Shown here: positions 8,180 through 18,100 of the stretch, piece after piece
Position numbering within the stretch: position 1 is the first letter of the stretch
How the letters are laid out: the number at the start of each line of letters is the position of its first letter
DNA from: Akkermansia sp.
Lineage (GTDB): Bacteria > Verrucomicrobiota > Verrucomicrobiia > Verrucomicrobiales > Akkermansiaceae
Direction: 5' to 3'
DNA length: 45,268 nt
Assembly (NCBI GenBank): GCA_030535875.1
Contig: JAUNRC010000012.1
Coordinates: forward strand, 1 to 45,268
Notes under the pieces: model-generated
Database searches by the model: none
Seen by the model: the letters and a program-made list of their open reading frames with translations, nothing else
What the model was told of the DNA's origin: nothing
Made by a program: the position numbers and the translations under genes

Positions 8180-9217
8180 ATGAAACGTTCCATCTTCCTC
8201 AGCACTCTTATGTTAGCCCTCTGCGCATGGGCACTTCCCCTGACCGCCACGGCTCAGGATGATAGATTCTTCCCCGAAGAGTCCACATCCAAAAGCAAGA
8301 TGAGCAAAAAGAAGGCTAAAGACAAAAAGAAGAAAAAGTCTGCCGAAGCTGAGGATAAGGCCGAGGCCTCCGTCATCGGCTCAGCCCTCGCTGAGGCTAC
8401 ATACCTGACGGATGCGCGCCCCAACCCCCATGCCAAATATTACATCATCCTGCACTCAGCCAGTTGGTGTCCTCCCTGCCGCAAGGAAATGCCCAAGATT
8501 GCCGAAGAATACCCCAATATGCTTGCCTCGGGCAAAGTAGAACTCGTACTGGCCAGTGCCGACAGAGAAGAACAAAAGGCCCTCGAATTCGTCAACAGCA
8601 ACAACGGTACCTTCCCCGTCATTCCCAAGGGTGCCCTGCCGCAACTGCCCAATGCCCCGCAAATTCCCGGCATCCCTTTCGCCAGCATCTACAAGGCTGA
8701 CGGCACCCTCGTGACATCCGGTCACGGCAGCATCGTCATGAACTGGCGTGAGCACACCAAAACACCCGCAGGTGCCGCAGCAGGCGAAAGCTCCGAGACA
8801 GCCGTAGCCGACGCGCTGAAGAAGGTTAAGTTCCTTCAGGGCAAGCCCGCCCTCAAGGCCGACTACTACATCTTCCTGCACTCCGGCAGTTGGTGTGGCC
8901 CCTGCCGCGCACTCATGCCCAAGGTCGTCGATGAATACAAGAAACTCAAGCGCAAAAAGATTGAGCTCATTCTGGTATGCGCCGAAAAGACCGAGGAAGA
9001 AGGCAAGGAATATCCCAAGCACTACAAGGCCAAATTCCCGGCAGCCATGCCCGCTGCCATGAACGGAATTCCCGGCTATGTCACCGCCCCCTCCTATCCG
9101 CACGCCATCATCGTCGACAAGACCGGCCGCCTGGTAGAGCGCGGCCACGGACAGATTATCCTGAACTGGAAAGACATCATCAAAAAAGATAAAGCCGAAA
9201 ACACAGAAAACGAATAA
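8180..9217 (+). CDS. Exported protein with two thioredoxin-like domains
   Basis: This 345-aa protein has a signal peptide (about 1-25, ending TATAQ) and a Lys-rich linker at about 38-53. Two thioredoxin-fold domains follow, with active sites WCPPC (Cys97, Cys100) and WCGPC (Cys239, Cys242). Each domain has the same pattern, YYI-x-LHS before the active site and a GHG-x-I-x-x-NW stretch near its end, so it arose by internal duplication. It probably acts in the periplasm as a thiol oxidoreductase. Domain one uses the CPPC of TlpA/ResA-type reductases, and domain two the thioredoxin CGPC. It is first of three related genes with its own leaderless promoter. The redox partner is unknown. Confidence 0.88.
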   Translation: MKRSIFLSTLMLALCAWALPLTATAQDDRFFPEESTSKSKMSKKKAKDKKKKKSAEAEDKAEASVIGSALAEATYLTDARPNPHAKYYIILHSASWCPPCRKEMPKIAEEYPNMLASGKVELVLASADREEQKALEFVNSNNGTFPVIPKGALPQLPNAPQIPGIPFASIYKADGTLVTSGHGSIVMNWREHTKTPAGAAAGESSETAVADALKKVKFLQGKPALKADYYIFLHSGSWCGPCRALMPKVVDEYKKLKRKKIELILVCAEKTEEEGKEYPKHYKAKFPAAMPAAMNGIPGYVTAPSYPHAIIVDKTGRLVERGHGQIILNWKDIIKKDKAENTENE

Positions 9218-9232
9218 CCCCGCAGCAGAAGC

Positions 9233-9991
9233 ATGAAACACCCCCTTTCCTTTCTTTCGGTAGCAGCAGCCATCGCACTTTGCGGAACAGCCGCTGCTCA
9301 GTACAACATCCCCACCATTACGGAAAGCACCAAGCTCACCACCAAGGACCTCTGGAGCGTCGATACCCTGCTGGGCGAAAGCGCCACTCAGACCGGCCCC
9401 GCAGCCGCCGAAGCTGCCCCCATCCCCGGCAGCCCGAATGTCCCGCGCGTTATCGTTAAGCAGAAAATCATCGTCAACGCCCCCGCCAAGGCCACCTCCG
9501 AAAGCAGCGCCTGCAACGGCGGCAACTCCAATGCCTGCAACGGCGGCAGTTGCGACAACAACAGCGGCAACAATCCTCCTCAGGTCACCCCTGCCAAAAC
9601 CGTAGCCGAGGCCATTGCCGACATCAACTTCATCAACGGCACCCCGGCGACGGATGCGAATTACTACATCTACCTGCACTCCGCCAGTTGGTGTCCTCCC
9701 TGCCGCGCACTCATGCCCAAGGTCGTCAAAGAGTACAAAAAACTCAAAAAGGCCAACATCGAGCTCATCCTCATCGGGCACGACCAAACCCGCACGGCCT
9801 GCCAGGCCTACCTCAAGAAGTACAAGGCCACTTTCGCCTGCACTCCGACGGATGACAACGCCTACCTCAAACTGCCCGGCAACGGCGATTCGCGCGGCGT
9901 TCCCCATGCCTTCATTGTCGACAAAGACGGCAAGCTCATCAAAGAAGGGCACGGTCAAATCATCCTCGAATGGAAAAAACACTGCCGATAA
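9233..9991 (+). CDS. Exported single-domain thioredoxin-like protein
   Basis: This 252-aa protein has a signal peptide (about 1-22). A low-complexity Ala/Pro and Asn/Gly/Cys-rich linker follows (about 55-120, with CNGGNSNACNGGSC), then one thioredoxin-like domain with WCPPC (Cys154, Cys157). The domain matches those of the upstream gene (YYIYLHSASWCPPCRALMPK, then EGHGQIILEW near the end). It begins 15 nt after the upstream stop with no promoter between, so the two are probably co-transcribed. The three extra cysteines in the linker are unusual for a secreted thioredoxin and could be additional redox sites. Confidence 0.86.
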   Translation: MKHPLSFLSVAAAIALCGTAAAQYNIPTITESTKLTTKDLWSVDTLLGESATQTGPAAAEAAPIPGSPNVPRVIVKQKIIVNAPAKATSESSACNGGNSNACNGGSCDNNSGNNPPQVTPAKTVAEAIADINFINGTPATDANYYIYLHSASWCPPCRALMPKVVKEYKKLKKANIELILIGHDQTRTACQAYLKKYKATFACTPTDDNAYLKLPGNGDSRGVPHAFIVDKDGKLIKEGHGQIILEWKKHCR

Positions 9992-10027
9992 ACTCACTTA
10001 TACTCCATTATTCTTCCGCCGAAAAGA

Positions 10028-11128
10028 GTGAAACCGGAATATGTTTTACCAGCGATTTTCGGAGCAGCCTGTGGTTACCTTGCAGCGCCCCGATTACTGC
10101 CGGTGCTGACCGATTCTCTCTACGGCGATAAAATCATCACCATAAGGAAGGCAAAGCCCGCTCCGAAACCACAAACGACATCGACTGCGCAACAGGCAGT
10201 CCCCGCAGCAGTCACCCCCGGTGAGCCGGCCACGGTTCACCGGGGGCTTGTGCAGCAGCCCGCTCCCCCAAGCTACACTTTTGAGTTCCCCTCGGCCAAT
10301 TCGGTCATCGGCAAAATTCTGGAAAAATCAGAATATCTCACCGAGACCCTACCCAACTTGCATGCCGAATACTATGTCTTCCTCAACTCGGCCAGTTGGT
10401 GCCCTCCCTGCCGCGCAACAATGCCGAAAATTGCTGAGATTTACCCAAAAATCAGCAAACACAAGCGAGTGGAACTTGTACTGTTCAGCTACGATGTCCA
10501 ACCGGAAAAAGGCATCGAATTCGTTAAAAAGAACAACGGCAACTTCCCGATAATCGCGAGAAAAAACCGTCCGGAACTCCCCGGCGAACCCAAAGTAACC
10601 GGCATCCCCCGGCTCCACCTCTACCGCGCCGATGGCACTTTTCTCAAACCGATCGGAACAGCGCACCTCCAACGTATACAAGAAATAGCTCCGCCCCTCA
10701 GCGTCACCTCAGCCATCGCTGAAATTCACTTCATCACCACACCCCCCGCCGACTCTCCGGATTACTACATTTTTCTTCAAATTACAAGCCGGGACAAAAA
10801 AAGTCGCACCATCCTGCCGAAAATCATCCGCGAATATAAAAAATTCCGCCAAAAAGGCATCGAACTCATCCTCGTGTGCGATATTCATGCTCTCGATGAT
10901 ATTCAAAAACTCAGCGAGAAGTACAAAATAAACATCCCCGCTACAACCCCGTCCGAACTCACGGCAATCCCCGGCTATACACCCTCTGCTCATTACCCTT
11001 ATGCCGTCATCCTCGATAAAAACGGCCGCAAACTCGATGAAGGTGAGAGCAAAATTATTCACAAGTGGCAAAAAATCATAAAAAAAGACACCAAAAACCT
11101 TCACCTCATCAATTCAGACGAACTGTAA
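10028..11128 (+). CDS. Membrane-anchored thioredoxin-like protein with a decayed second domain
   Basis: This 366-aa protein uses a GTG start, since no in-frame ATG lies before the domain. A hydrophobic N terminus (about 5-28) may be an uncleaved anchor, and a Pro/Ala-rich linker follows. The first thioredoxin-like domain has WCPPC at Cys125 and Cys128. A second domain (about 225-360) keeps the framework (YYIFLQ, LPKIIREYKKF, IELILVC, YPYAVILDKNGR). At the active site it reads ITSRDKKSR, so both catalytic cysteines are gone. It is third of the tandem set, 36 nt after the previous gene. The inert domain may bind a partner rather than catalyse. Confidence 0.83.
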   Translation: MKPEYVLPAIFGAACGYLAAPRLLPVLTDSLYGDKIITIRKAKPAPKPQTTSTAQQAVPAAVTPGEPATVHRGLVQQPAPPSYTFEFPSANSVIGKILEKSEYLTETLPNLHAEYYVFLNSASWCPPCRATMPKIAEIYPKISKHKRVELVLFSYDVQPEKGIEFVKKNNGNFPIIARKNRPELPGEPKVTGIPRLHLYRADGTFLKPIGTAHLQRIQEIAPPLSVTSAIAEIHFITTPPADSPDYYIFLQITSRDKKSRTILPKIIREYKKFRQKGIELILVCDIHALDDIQKLSEKYKINIPATTPSELTAIPGYTPSAHYPYAVILDKNGRKLDEGESKIIHKWQKIIKKDTKNLHLINSDEL

Positions 11129-11195
11129 CAGCCTCACTCCCCCACCACCCCATCACCATTCAGGCAACAAAATATTCACAAGTCACACTTCGGAC

Positions 11196-11224
11196 TTGCC
11201 AAAAGAAAAATAATAGACTAAACT
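11196..11224 (+). promoter_or_regulatory. Promoter of RelE-like / ABC permease / Sel1 genes
   Basis: TTGCCA (11196-11201), 17-nt spacer, TAAACT (11219-11224), 7 nt before the ATG at 11232. A leaderless mRNA is predicted. Confidence 0.65.
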
Positions 11225-11231
11225 CCAACCG

Positions 11232-11597
11232 ATGCATCAGATCGTATTCAATGAAATCAGCGCGAGCGAAGTCTCGGCCATTCCCACCCTCGAGCAGTTG
11301 GAGCTCATCTCCGGCTTCCGCGTAACGGAGGAATTCCTCAGCGGCAAGGAAGAAGACCCCGCCTTCGGCGTTATCGAACGCGATGGTCGTCGCATCTTCC
11401 GCTACCGTTCCAAAGATTACCGCATCTATTTCACCGTTGAAGAAGGTTCCGTTGTAGTACAGCGTGTACTGCATGCCGACTCCCTCAAGGACTTCATGTT
11501 CCGCGCCAACATGGGTATACACGAGGATCACGCTCTGGGTCAGAGCCGTTCCTTCTGGAGCCTGATTGAAGCCGGCGAAAACGCCCCTCGCAAGTAA
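11232..11597 (+). CDS. RelE/ParE-fold protein without an antitoxin
   Basis: The central part of this 121-aa cytoplasmic protein (RDGRRIFRYRSKDYRIYFTVEEGSVVV, about 51-77) resembles the beta-hairpin core of RelE/ParE-type proteins, in which a basic strand, DYRIYF and a hydrophobic strand follow one another. The next residues, QRVLHADSLKDFMFR, fit the end of that fold. No antitoxin-like gene is adjacent. It has a promoter of its own, and a membrane transporter gene follows 10 nt later. It may be a domesticated toxin fold used as a regulator. The assignment rests on pattern only. Confidence 0.65.
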   Translation: MHQIVFNEISASEVSAIPTLEQLELISGFRVTEEFLSGKEEDPAFGVIERDGRRIFRYRSKDYRIYFTVEEGSVVVQRVLHADSLKDFMFRANMGIHEDHALGQSRSFWSLIEAGENAPRK

Positions 11598-11607
11598 TCC
11601 GATTCCC

Positions 11608-12528
11608 ATGAGCGGAAGGTTGCTCAACCCGTTACAGGCGACCGCCCGCATAGCAGCGGTTGCCGGCGTAACCTTCACCCAGTTAGTGCGCATGCGTCTC
11701 TTTCTGGTGTTGGCAGCATTCGGCATAGGCTTTCTGGCTCTGCAATTCATGCCCTACCAAGGGCAACTGGGTGTTGAGTTTCGCGGGGTGCAGCAGCTCC
11801 AGCTCATCAAAGATGCCGCTCTGGGTTGCATGCAGCTCTTTGCCCTCATCTTCTGTGTGGGAGCCACCGCGCTGCTCATCCCGCGCGACACGGAGGACCG
11901 CATCCTCTACACCATCCTCTGCAAACCCGTTCCCCGCTTTGATTACCTGGCCGGCAAGGCTTTCGGCGTGCTTGCTCTGCTGCTGCTCATGCTGCTCATC
12001 ATGGATTTGCTCATGAGCGGCGTTCTGTGGCTGAGGGAAAGCAGCCTCATCGCCGAGCTGCAGGCCGGACTGCTGCAACAAGGCATAGCCACCCACGAGA
12101 TGGCACCCTACATCGAGCAGGTACATGCCGCCGGCAACACCCGCGACACCCAACTGGCCATCATTGCCCTCTTCCTCGGTTACGGCGTGCTCACCACCCT
12201 CACCCTTCTCTTCTCCTGCTTTACCAGCGGCACCATCGTCAGCATGATTTTCGCACTCGGGGCATACTTCATCGGCATGTTCCAAAGCCAGCTCTTCACC
12301 GCCATTACAGCCGGAGGGCAGGATGGCACCTCCCCGCTCATGCAGCACACCCAACAACTTGTCAGCCTGTTGCTGCCGGACTTCAGCCTCTTTACTCTGA
12401 CCGATACCGCAGCAGCCGGCACCCCCCTGAGCTGGGCCATGCTCGGCAGCTTGGCACTCATAGCCGCCGCCTACATGCTCATGCACCTGCTCATCGCTGC
12501 GTGGCTCTTTGCACACAAGGAATTTTAA
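11608..12528 (+). CDS. ABC-2 type transporter permease
   Basis: The 306-aa inner-membrane protein has about six hydrophobic segments (about 23-45, 70-95, 115-150, 180-210, 215-240, 270-300). The cytoplasmic loop LLIPRDTEDRILYTILCKPVPRFDYLAGKAFGVLALL is characteristic of ABC-2 family permeases of the NosY/Gld type (I infer this class). The start at 11608 was chosen because the longer frame overlaps the previous gene and this ATG follows its stop by 10 nt. No ATPase gene is adjacent in the window, so the partner must be encoded elsewhere. The substrate is unknown. Confidence 0.8.
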   Translation: MSGRLLNPLQATARIAAVAGVTFTQLVRMRLFLVLAAFGIGFLALQFMPYQGQLGVEFRGVQQLQLIKDAALGCMQLFALIFCVGATALLIPRDTEDRILYTILCKPVPRFDYLAGKAFGVLALLLLMLLIMDLLMSGVLWLRESSLIAELQAGLLQQGIATHEMAPYIEQVHAAGNTRDTQLAIIALFLGYGVLTTLTLLFSCFTSGTIVSMIFALGAYFIGMFQSQLFTAITAGGQDGTSPLMQHTQQLVSLLLPDFSLFTLTDTAAAGTPLSWAMLGSLALIAAAYMLMHLLIAAWLFAHKEF

Positions 12529-12556
12529 CCGCCCTCCACGCACCCGGCCTCGCACC

Positions 12557-12940
12557 ATGACCGACTCGCTCCCCGCAACCGAACTACTCCGACAGGCTAA
12601 GCGCCTCATGCGCGGCCGCGGTACTCAGCGGGATTACGAGGCAGCCGTTGAACTGCTCGACCGCGCCGCCCGCCTCGGCGAAGTCGACGCCCTCTACCAA
12701 CTCGGCAAGTGCTACCTCAAGGGCATAGGCTGCACCAAAGACCCCTCCGGCGGCGTATCGTGTCTGGAGCGGGCCGCCCTCTGCGGTCACGCCGGTGCCA
12801 CCTACCGACTGGGAGAATGTTTTGAGAACGGCATCGGTGCCCCGCGTAGCCCGGAACTGGCTGCCTACTGGTACCGCAAAGCCGCCGCTCTCCATCACCC
12901 CACCGCCTACAAGGCCCTTCTTGCCCTCGCAAGAAAATAA
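12557..12940 (+). CDS. Small Sel1-repeat protein
   Basis: The 127-aa protein is almost entirely Sel1-like (TPR-related) helical repeats: DYEAAVELLDRAARLGEVDALYQLGKCYLKGIG, then a second unit GAATYRLGECFENGIG-like (GATYRLGECFENGIGAPRS) and a terminal half repeat AAYWYRKAAALHHPTAYKALL. No signal peptide is seen with the ATG at 12557, which I choose because upstream in-frame sequence overlaps the permease gene. Such repeats mediate protein contacts. The role is unknown, but position suggests a link to the permease operon. Confidence 0.82.
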   Translation: MTDSLPATELLRQAKRLMRGRGTQRDYEAAVELLDRAARLGEVDALYQLGKCYLKGIGCTKDPSGGVSCLERAALCGHAGATYRLGECFENGIGAPRSPELAAYWYRKAAALHHPTAYKALLALARK

Positions 12941-12941
12941 T

Positions 12942-12970
12942 TTTGCTCTCAAAATTGTTCAAAGAGCAAA
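12942..12970 (+). terminator. Weak hairpin after Sel1 gene
   Basis: An 8-bp stem TTTGCTCT / AGAGCAAA (12942-12949, 12963-12970) has a 13-nt AT-rich loop. No clean T-run follows it, so its terminator role is uncertain. Confidence 0.35.
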
Positions 12971-12986
12971 TCACGCTCCTTTTAGC

Positions 12987-13015
12987 TTGCGGAAGGCCGG
13001 AAGAAATGCTATGAT
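12987..13015 (+). promoter_or_regulatory. Promoter of ppk
   Basis: TTGCGG (12987-12992), 17-nt spacer, TATGAT (13010-13015). The predicted transcript has a leader of about 47 nt with a GC hairpin (13022-13036) and a strong Shine-Dalgarno AAGGAGAG (13052-13059) before the ATG at 13069. This differs from the leaderless genes around it. Confidence 0.65.
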
Positions 13016-13068
13016 GAACAACGCGCGAGGTGCGCGCGCACCCCAATCAGGAAGGAGAGAGCGAGCAG

Positions 13069-15147
13069 ATGTACATCAACAGGGAAATTTCGTGGCTGGA
13101 GTTTAACCAACGGGTACTCAATCAGGCCTACCGCCGAGAGTTACCTCTGCTGGAGAGGGTGAAATTTCTGGCCATTACGGCAAGTAATCTGGACGAGTTC
13201 TTTCAGGTGCGCGTAGGCGGTCTGATGTTACTTCGGCAGAGCGGCAAGAGCAGCACGGACCTCACCGGGCTCTCACCGAGTGAACAATTGGAACTGGTGC
13301 GCCTGAGGGCGGCACGCATGGTAGCCGACCAGTACATGCTCATGAATAATGAACTGCTGCCGCTATTGCAACGCAACGGCCTGTCGCCCATGTACACCGA
13401 TGATTTGAGCGAGGCCCAATACAGCGCACTGGAGGACCACTTTCTGGAGAACGTTGCACCCCTGCTCACCCCTCTTGCCATGGAGGTGGAACATCCTCCT
13501 GTTCTGCCGAGTATGAGCATCGTGCTGGGAGTGGAACTTCAGGACGGCACCACCGGAGCTACGCGCTTTGTTGCCGTGGTACTGCCGGAGGTACTCCCCC
13601 GCCGCATCCATGCCGCCACCCTGGGTAAAGACGGCTACGTCCTGCTGGAAGACTTAGTAAGCGAGTTCATCGGGCACCTCTTCCCCGGCGAAAAAATTGT
13701 ACAGAGCAGCCCCCTGCGAGTCACCCGCAACGGCGATATAGCCGTCGCTGAGCAGGAAGGCGGCAACTTCGCCCGCGAAATGGAAGAAGTGCTGGTGGCG
13801 CGCAAGTTCTCCGACTGTGTACGTCTGGAATTGCCGTCCGACACACCGCCGGAGTTCGCTCGCCGCATTGCCGAACTGGTGGGAGCAGATGAATTTTCCA
13901 CCTATCGGGTGCCGGGACCGCTGCGCCTCGTCGACTTCGGCAAATTGGCCAGTGAGCCGGGCCATGAGCAACTCAAAGTCGAGAGTTGGAGCCCTGCCTA
14001 CCCGGCCGGAGTGAACCCCGACCTGACCATGTTTGAGAACATCGCAGGCGGCGACATCCTCATTCACAACCCCTTCGAAAGTTATGAGCCGGTCATACGA
14101 TTTGTGGAAGAGGCCGCGGCCGACCCCGATGTACTGGCCATCAAGCAGGTACTCTACCGCACCGCTAAGAAGTCACGCTTCATCAGCGCGCTCTGCCGTG
14201 CTGCCGAGGCCGGCAAACAAGTCACCGTTCTGGTGGAACTCAAAGCACGTTTCGACGAAAGCCATAATCTCGAACAGGCCGAGCACCTGCAACGCGCCGG
14301 CGTACAGGTTGTCTATGGGGTCAAAGGCTTCAAAACTCACGCCAAAATCACCCTTGTCGTGCGCCGCGAAAACGGCCATCTGCGCCGCTACTGTCACTTC
14401 GGCACCGGTAATTATAATGAGGACACCGCACGCCTGTACAGCGACCTCTCGCTACTCACCTGCAATGAACATCTGGGGGCGGATGCCTCGCAATTCTTCA
14501 ATTCCGTCACGGGAATGACCCGCCTGATGAACTTCCGCCGCATTTTCCCCAGCCCGTCCAAAATGAAAGAGCGACTGCTGGAACTCATTGCGGCGGAAGA
14601 ACAACGAGCCCTGCGCGGCGAACGTGCCGAAATTGCCGCCAAGATGAACTCACTCAACGACCCGGACATCATGGCCGCCCTCGAACGCGCCTCAGCGGCC
14701 GGGGTGCTCATCAGGCTCAATATCCGCGGCATTTGCTGCTGGGCTCCCGGAACGGCGGAGGGACGCGCCAACACGCAAATTGTGAGCATCATCGACCGCT
14801 ATCTGGAGCACGCGCGCATCTTCACCTTTGCCAATGGCGGCAGTCCCTTGGTCTACATCGCCAGCGCCGACTGGATGCGCCGCAATCTGGACCGCCGCGT
14901 GGAACTGATGGTTCCGATTGAGAACCGCGCACTCGCCACGCGAGTGCTGAGCATCCTGGAAGCCTGCTTCCGCGATAATGTTCAGGCCTGCCTCATCCGC
15001 GCGGACGGCACATCAGCGCCCGTTCCCCGTAACAGACGCACAGCCCCCTTTGCCATGCAGCAGCACCTGCACGGTGTAGCCCGCCGAGGAGCACGAGCCC
15101 GCGAACGAGCCGGGCGCCAAACCCTCCAACCCCACAAGCCGAAATAA
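13069..15147 (+). CDS. ppk: Polyphosphate kinase 1
   Basis: The 692-aa product is of typical PPK1 length. It makes long-chain polyphosphate reversibly from ATP. MYINREISWLEFNQRVLNQA is the classic N terminus and fixes the start at the ATG with Shine-Dalgarno, not the upstream GTG at 13030. The two C-terminal phospholipase D-like domains include VYGVKGFKTHAKI, whose His is the expected autophosphorylated residue, and CHFGTGNYNEDTARLYSDLSLLT with the second conserved His. A basic tail (RRGARARERAGRQ) ends the protein. It is monocistronic and stops 3 nt before the convergent autotransporter stop. No ppx is adjacent. Confidence 0.96.
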   Translation: MYINREISWLEFNQRVLNQAYRRELPLLERVKFLAITASNLDEFFQVRVGGLMLLRQSGKSSTDLTGLSPSEQLELVRLRAARMVADQYMLMNNELLPLLQRNGLSPMYTDDLSEAQYSALEDHFLENVAPLLTPLAMEVEHPPVLPSMSIVLGVELQDGTTGATRFVAVVLPEVLPRRIHAATLGKDGYVLLEDLVSEFIGHLFPGEKIVQSSPLRVTRNGDIAVAEQEGGNFAREMEEVLVARKFSDCVRLELPSDTPPEFARRIAELVGADEFSTYRVPGPLRLVDFGKLASEPGHEQLKVESWSPAYPAGVNPDLTMFENIAGGDILIHNPFESYEPVIRFVEEAAADPDVLAIKQVLYRTAKKSRFISALCRAAEAGKQVTVLVELKARFDESHNLEQAEHLQRAGVQVVYGVKGFKTHAKITLVVRRENGHLRRYCHFGTGNYNEDTARLYSDLSLLTCNEHLGADASQFFNSVTGMTRLMNFRRIFPSPSKMKERLLELIAAEEQRALRGERAEIAAKMNSLNDPDIMAALERASAAGVLIRLNIRGICCWAPGTAEGRANTQIVSIIDRYLEHARIFTFANGGSPLVYIASADWMRRNLDRRVELMVPIENRALATRVLSILEACFRDNVQACLIRADGTSAPVPRNRRTAPFAMQQHLHGVARRGARARERAGRQTLQPHKPK

Positions 15148-15150
15148 TCA

Positions 15151-18100
15151 TCAGAACTTAATTCGGTACCCCACGCAGCCGTTAAACTCATTCTCCCGAT
15201 TACGGAGAATGACGGCGGCATCGAGAAACAATATCACGTTATCCTCTCCAAGCGGCACCGTCAGGCCGACCCCGAGCTCCGCCCCGAAGGCTCCTGCTCC
15301 GGCACTCCGCACACTTGCCGCAGAGCGACCGTTGAGCAAGGCCACTCCGACATCTCCCCTCCTATCCCCCATATCTACCCGCGCCAGCGCACGGCACTCC
15401 AGCAGAGCCGGTCGGTTCGCCATATTCTGAGCAATTTCCGTGCGCATGCGCGCTCCCAGAGCCAAGGTAAAAGTGCTCAAATGCTGTGAGCCCACCTGCA
15501 AGGCGGCATCACTCCCGCTCTCCGTAAATCCGTCAACCGAACTGTACCGATAGCTGATGTTCAGCAAAGGTTGCAGCAGCAGCGAACTCTCCTTGTCCGG
15601 CTGCCAATTGTAGGCCAATTCATACATCAGACCGAAGCCGATACCATGCGTGGAACCCGAAGTGCGGTAGCGGGCAGAGCCGACCTCCACCGTACGCTCC
15701 GTATCAAAATCCGACAAGCCCAAAGTTGCAACGAAAAGGTGTACCCAATCCTGCTCTGCATAACGTGCGGCAAGGCTCAGATAATAACTCCCCATATCGG
15801 CCTCCAGCCGGTCGGGCTGCTGCACACTCAAATCACCATACAAGGCCGTCAGCGCTAATGAACCCGACCAGGATGTATTGAAATCAACATCCATCCCCAC
15901 GGAGCCGCCCCATCGCTGCAACTTATAACCCGGGGACAAATGCTCATCTTTCCGCTGTGTATAATCCCCCTCGGCGTGAGCACTGAAAAAATAATAAGGC
16001 ATGTCCTCATTCACCACGCAGGGATTCACCCCTAATTGAGCGCAGCGCTGACGCATGGCACGAAGGCGGCGCTCGACATCACCCTGAAAAGCCGGGCCGA
16101 GCGTAGCCATCGAAGAGCCGGCAATCGCGGCCATAGCGCGCTCTGCCGCCTGCTCCGCACCCGTACCAATCAATTCCTCCACCTCGCGATAGACCGATGT
16201 TAAATCGCCGCCGGGAGCAGGAGTGGCATTCCAAAGCAGCTCAGCACCCGCCACAGAGTTCGGTGCATGGGCATAGCTCATGAGCATGTTCGTGCGACTA
16301 CGGGCTGCATGCAAAATAATTCGCCCCGCAGCGTCGGTGTACAAATAGCACTCCTCCGGGGCCAACTGAGCAAAAGCAAGCCCCTCAAGCAACAGACGCA
16401 GGCGACCGTTCCGCTCAACATTCGCGGGCTGATTCACCGTACCAATGACATATTCGCCGCCATAGAGCGGAACCAAACCCACCGAACTGAGAGTCACCGT
16501 CACCCCGGACTCCACCACAAGCGAACTGAGCGTCAAACTCTTATCGAATGGATTATCCGTATTGAAAATCAGCGTATTCACCGAGCCTCGCCCGAGCGTA
16601 AGAGAACCGAGGGTCAGTTGACCGCTCTGCGAGACATCTGCCACAGCGCGATTTTGGTTCACTACATCCCAACCGCGGCCGGCCGTCACATTATCAAAAG
16701 TCATCAAGCCGGCACCCTCTGCAAGAATAAGAGTTGCGCTGCCCTCCAAGCTCCCACTCCAAATACTTGCCTGCTTATTGAGCAGCACCAGCTCCGCCCC
16801 ATTCCCCGACAGCACACCGCTGCCGTTCAGAGAACAAATTTCAGAACGGCTGTTGCCGAGCTGCACTTGCGCTGAGGGCGAATCCACCACCAAAGCCAAA
16901 TTCATCAACTGAGCATCATTTCCCAGCTCCAGATTGCCCTGTACCGACAACTCCGGGCAGCTACCATCCCCCGACACCATACCATCCGTCACCGAAGAGT
17001 CGCCGCTGAGCACCAGCCGCGCCCCCTTCCCCAGTTCCACGTCACCGGAATTGACTTGCAAACTCCCCACTTCATTCTCCGCACCATTAAGCCCGAGAGT
17101 ACCGGCCTCAACCCTGAGTACCGGAGCTGTCAGCCCCCCATTCACCACCAGCTCACCCGGTCCGCGCTTAATCAACTCCGTCCCCTTACCGGCACTCACC
17201 CTACCCTGCATGACGGAGCGAGCCGGCAGGGAAGGATAAGTTACATCTCCTGTCGGACTGACAGCCTGATTACTCAGAATTAGGGTCGTTGTTCCGCTGC
17301 CGCTGCTGTTGATAAGCTGCAAAGAACTCCCGCTGCCGCCCGTCAGGTTATTCATGACAGCAGCCGTTGCACCATCATTATCACCGGGCAAACGAACCAA
17401 CAACTGCTCACCGCCCTCAATCATCACGGCGTTGTACAAGCCTAAAGTCGGATAATAGATAACCTCATGTGGGTCGGAAGTTAAAGAATCGGATGTCACA
17501 TAGTAAATCCCGGTAGCTGAGCCGTTCACCACCAGACTGCCACCATCCGTTCCGGCCACACGCAATCCGTAGGAACTCAACAAGGTATTGACAGCCAGAG
17601 GAGCAGGATTATCACAACGCAAATCACCATCCGTCAGCGTGAGGTAACTGTCCTGCGCCGGCGTGCCACCCTGATGAGCCAACAACAGAGCCACTACTCC
17701 ATCCGCACTCAAGTCAATCGTCACACCCTCAGGACCGTTAATTTCCATATCGGCCGGCGTGCCGCCCAAACCGCTGACAAGCGCCTGTGCCTGCGACCCG
17801 GCTCCCACATTAGCCGTACTGAGAGCCAAGTTCAGCACCGTTGCACCGCTCGTACCGCTGACAATCATTCCGCTCACCCCCGCCACCGAACTGCCTGCGG
17901 CAATACTCAGGCTCTCCAGCGCTGCACCGCTCACCCCTTCCTGCAAGGTCAGAGTACCGCCCTCAACAGCAAGCTGCGTAAAGGGGCTATGAGCTGCCAA
18001 ACTCAAACTGCCGCCGCCGGTTTTGTGCAACGAAGCGCGGTCATTCGTCAATGAAGCAAGGCTGACATCCGCCCCCTCTGCTACCTGAACATCATCAAAT

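Noticed and set aside
8456..9997. A 513-codon open frame on the minus strand across the thioredoxin genes
   Set aside because: It is antisense to three well-supported genes and arises from their codon bias. Its translation is low-complexity, Gly/Val/Asp-rich, with no domain.
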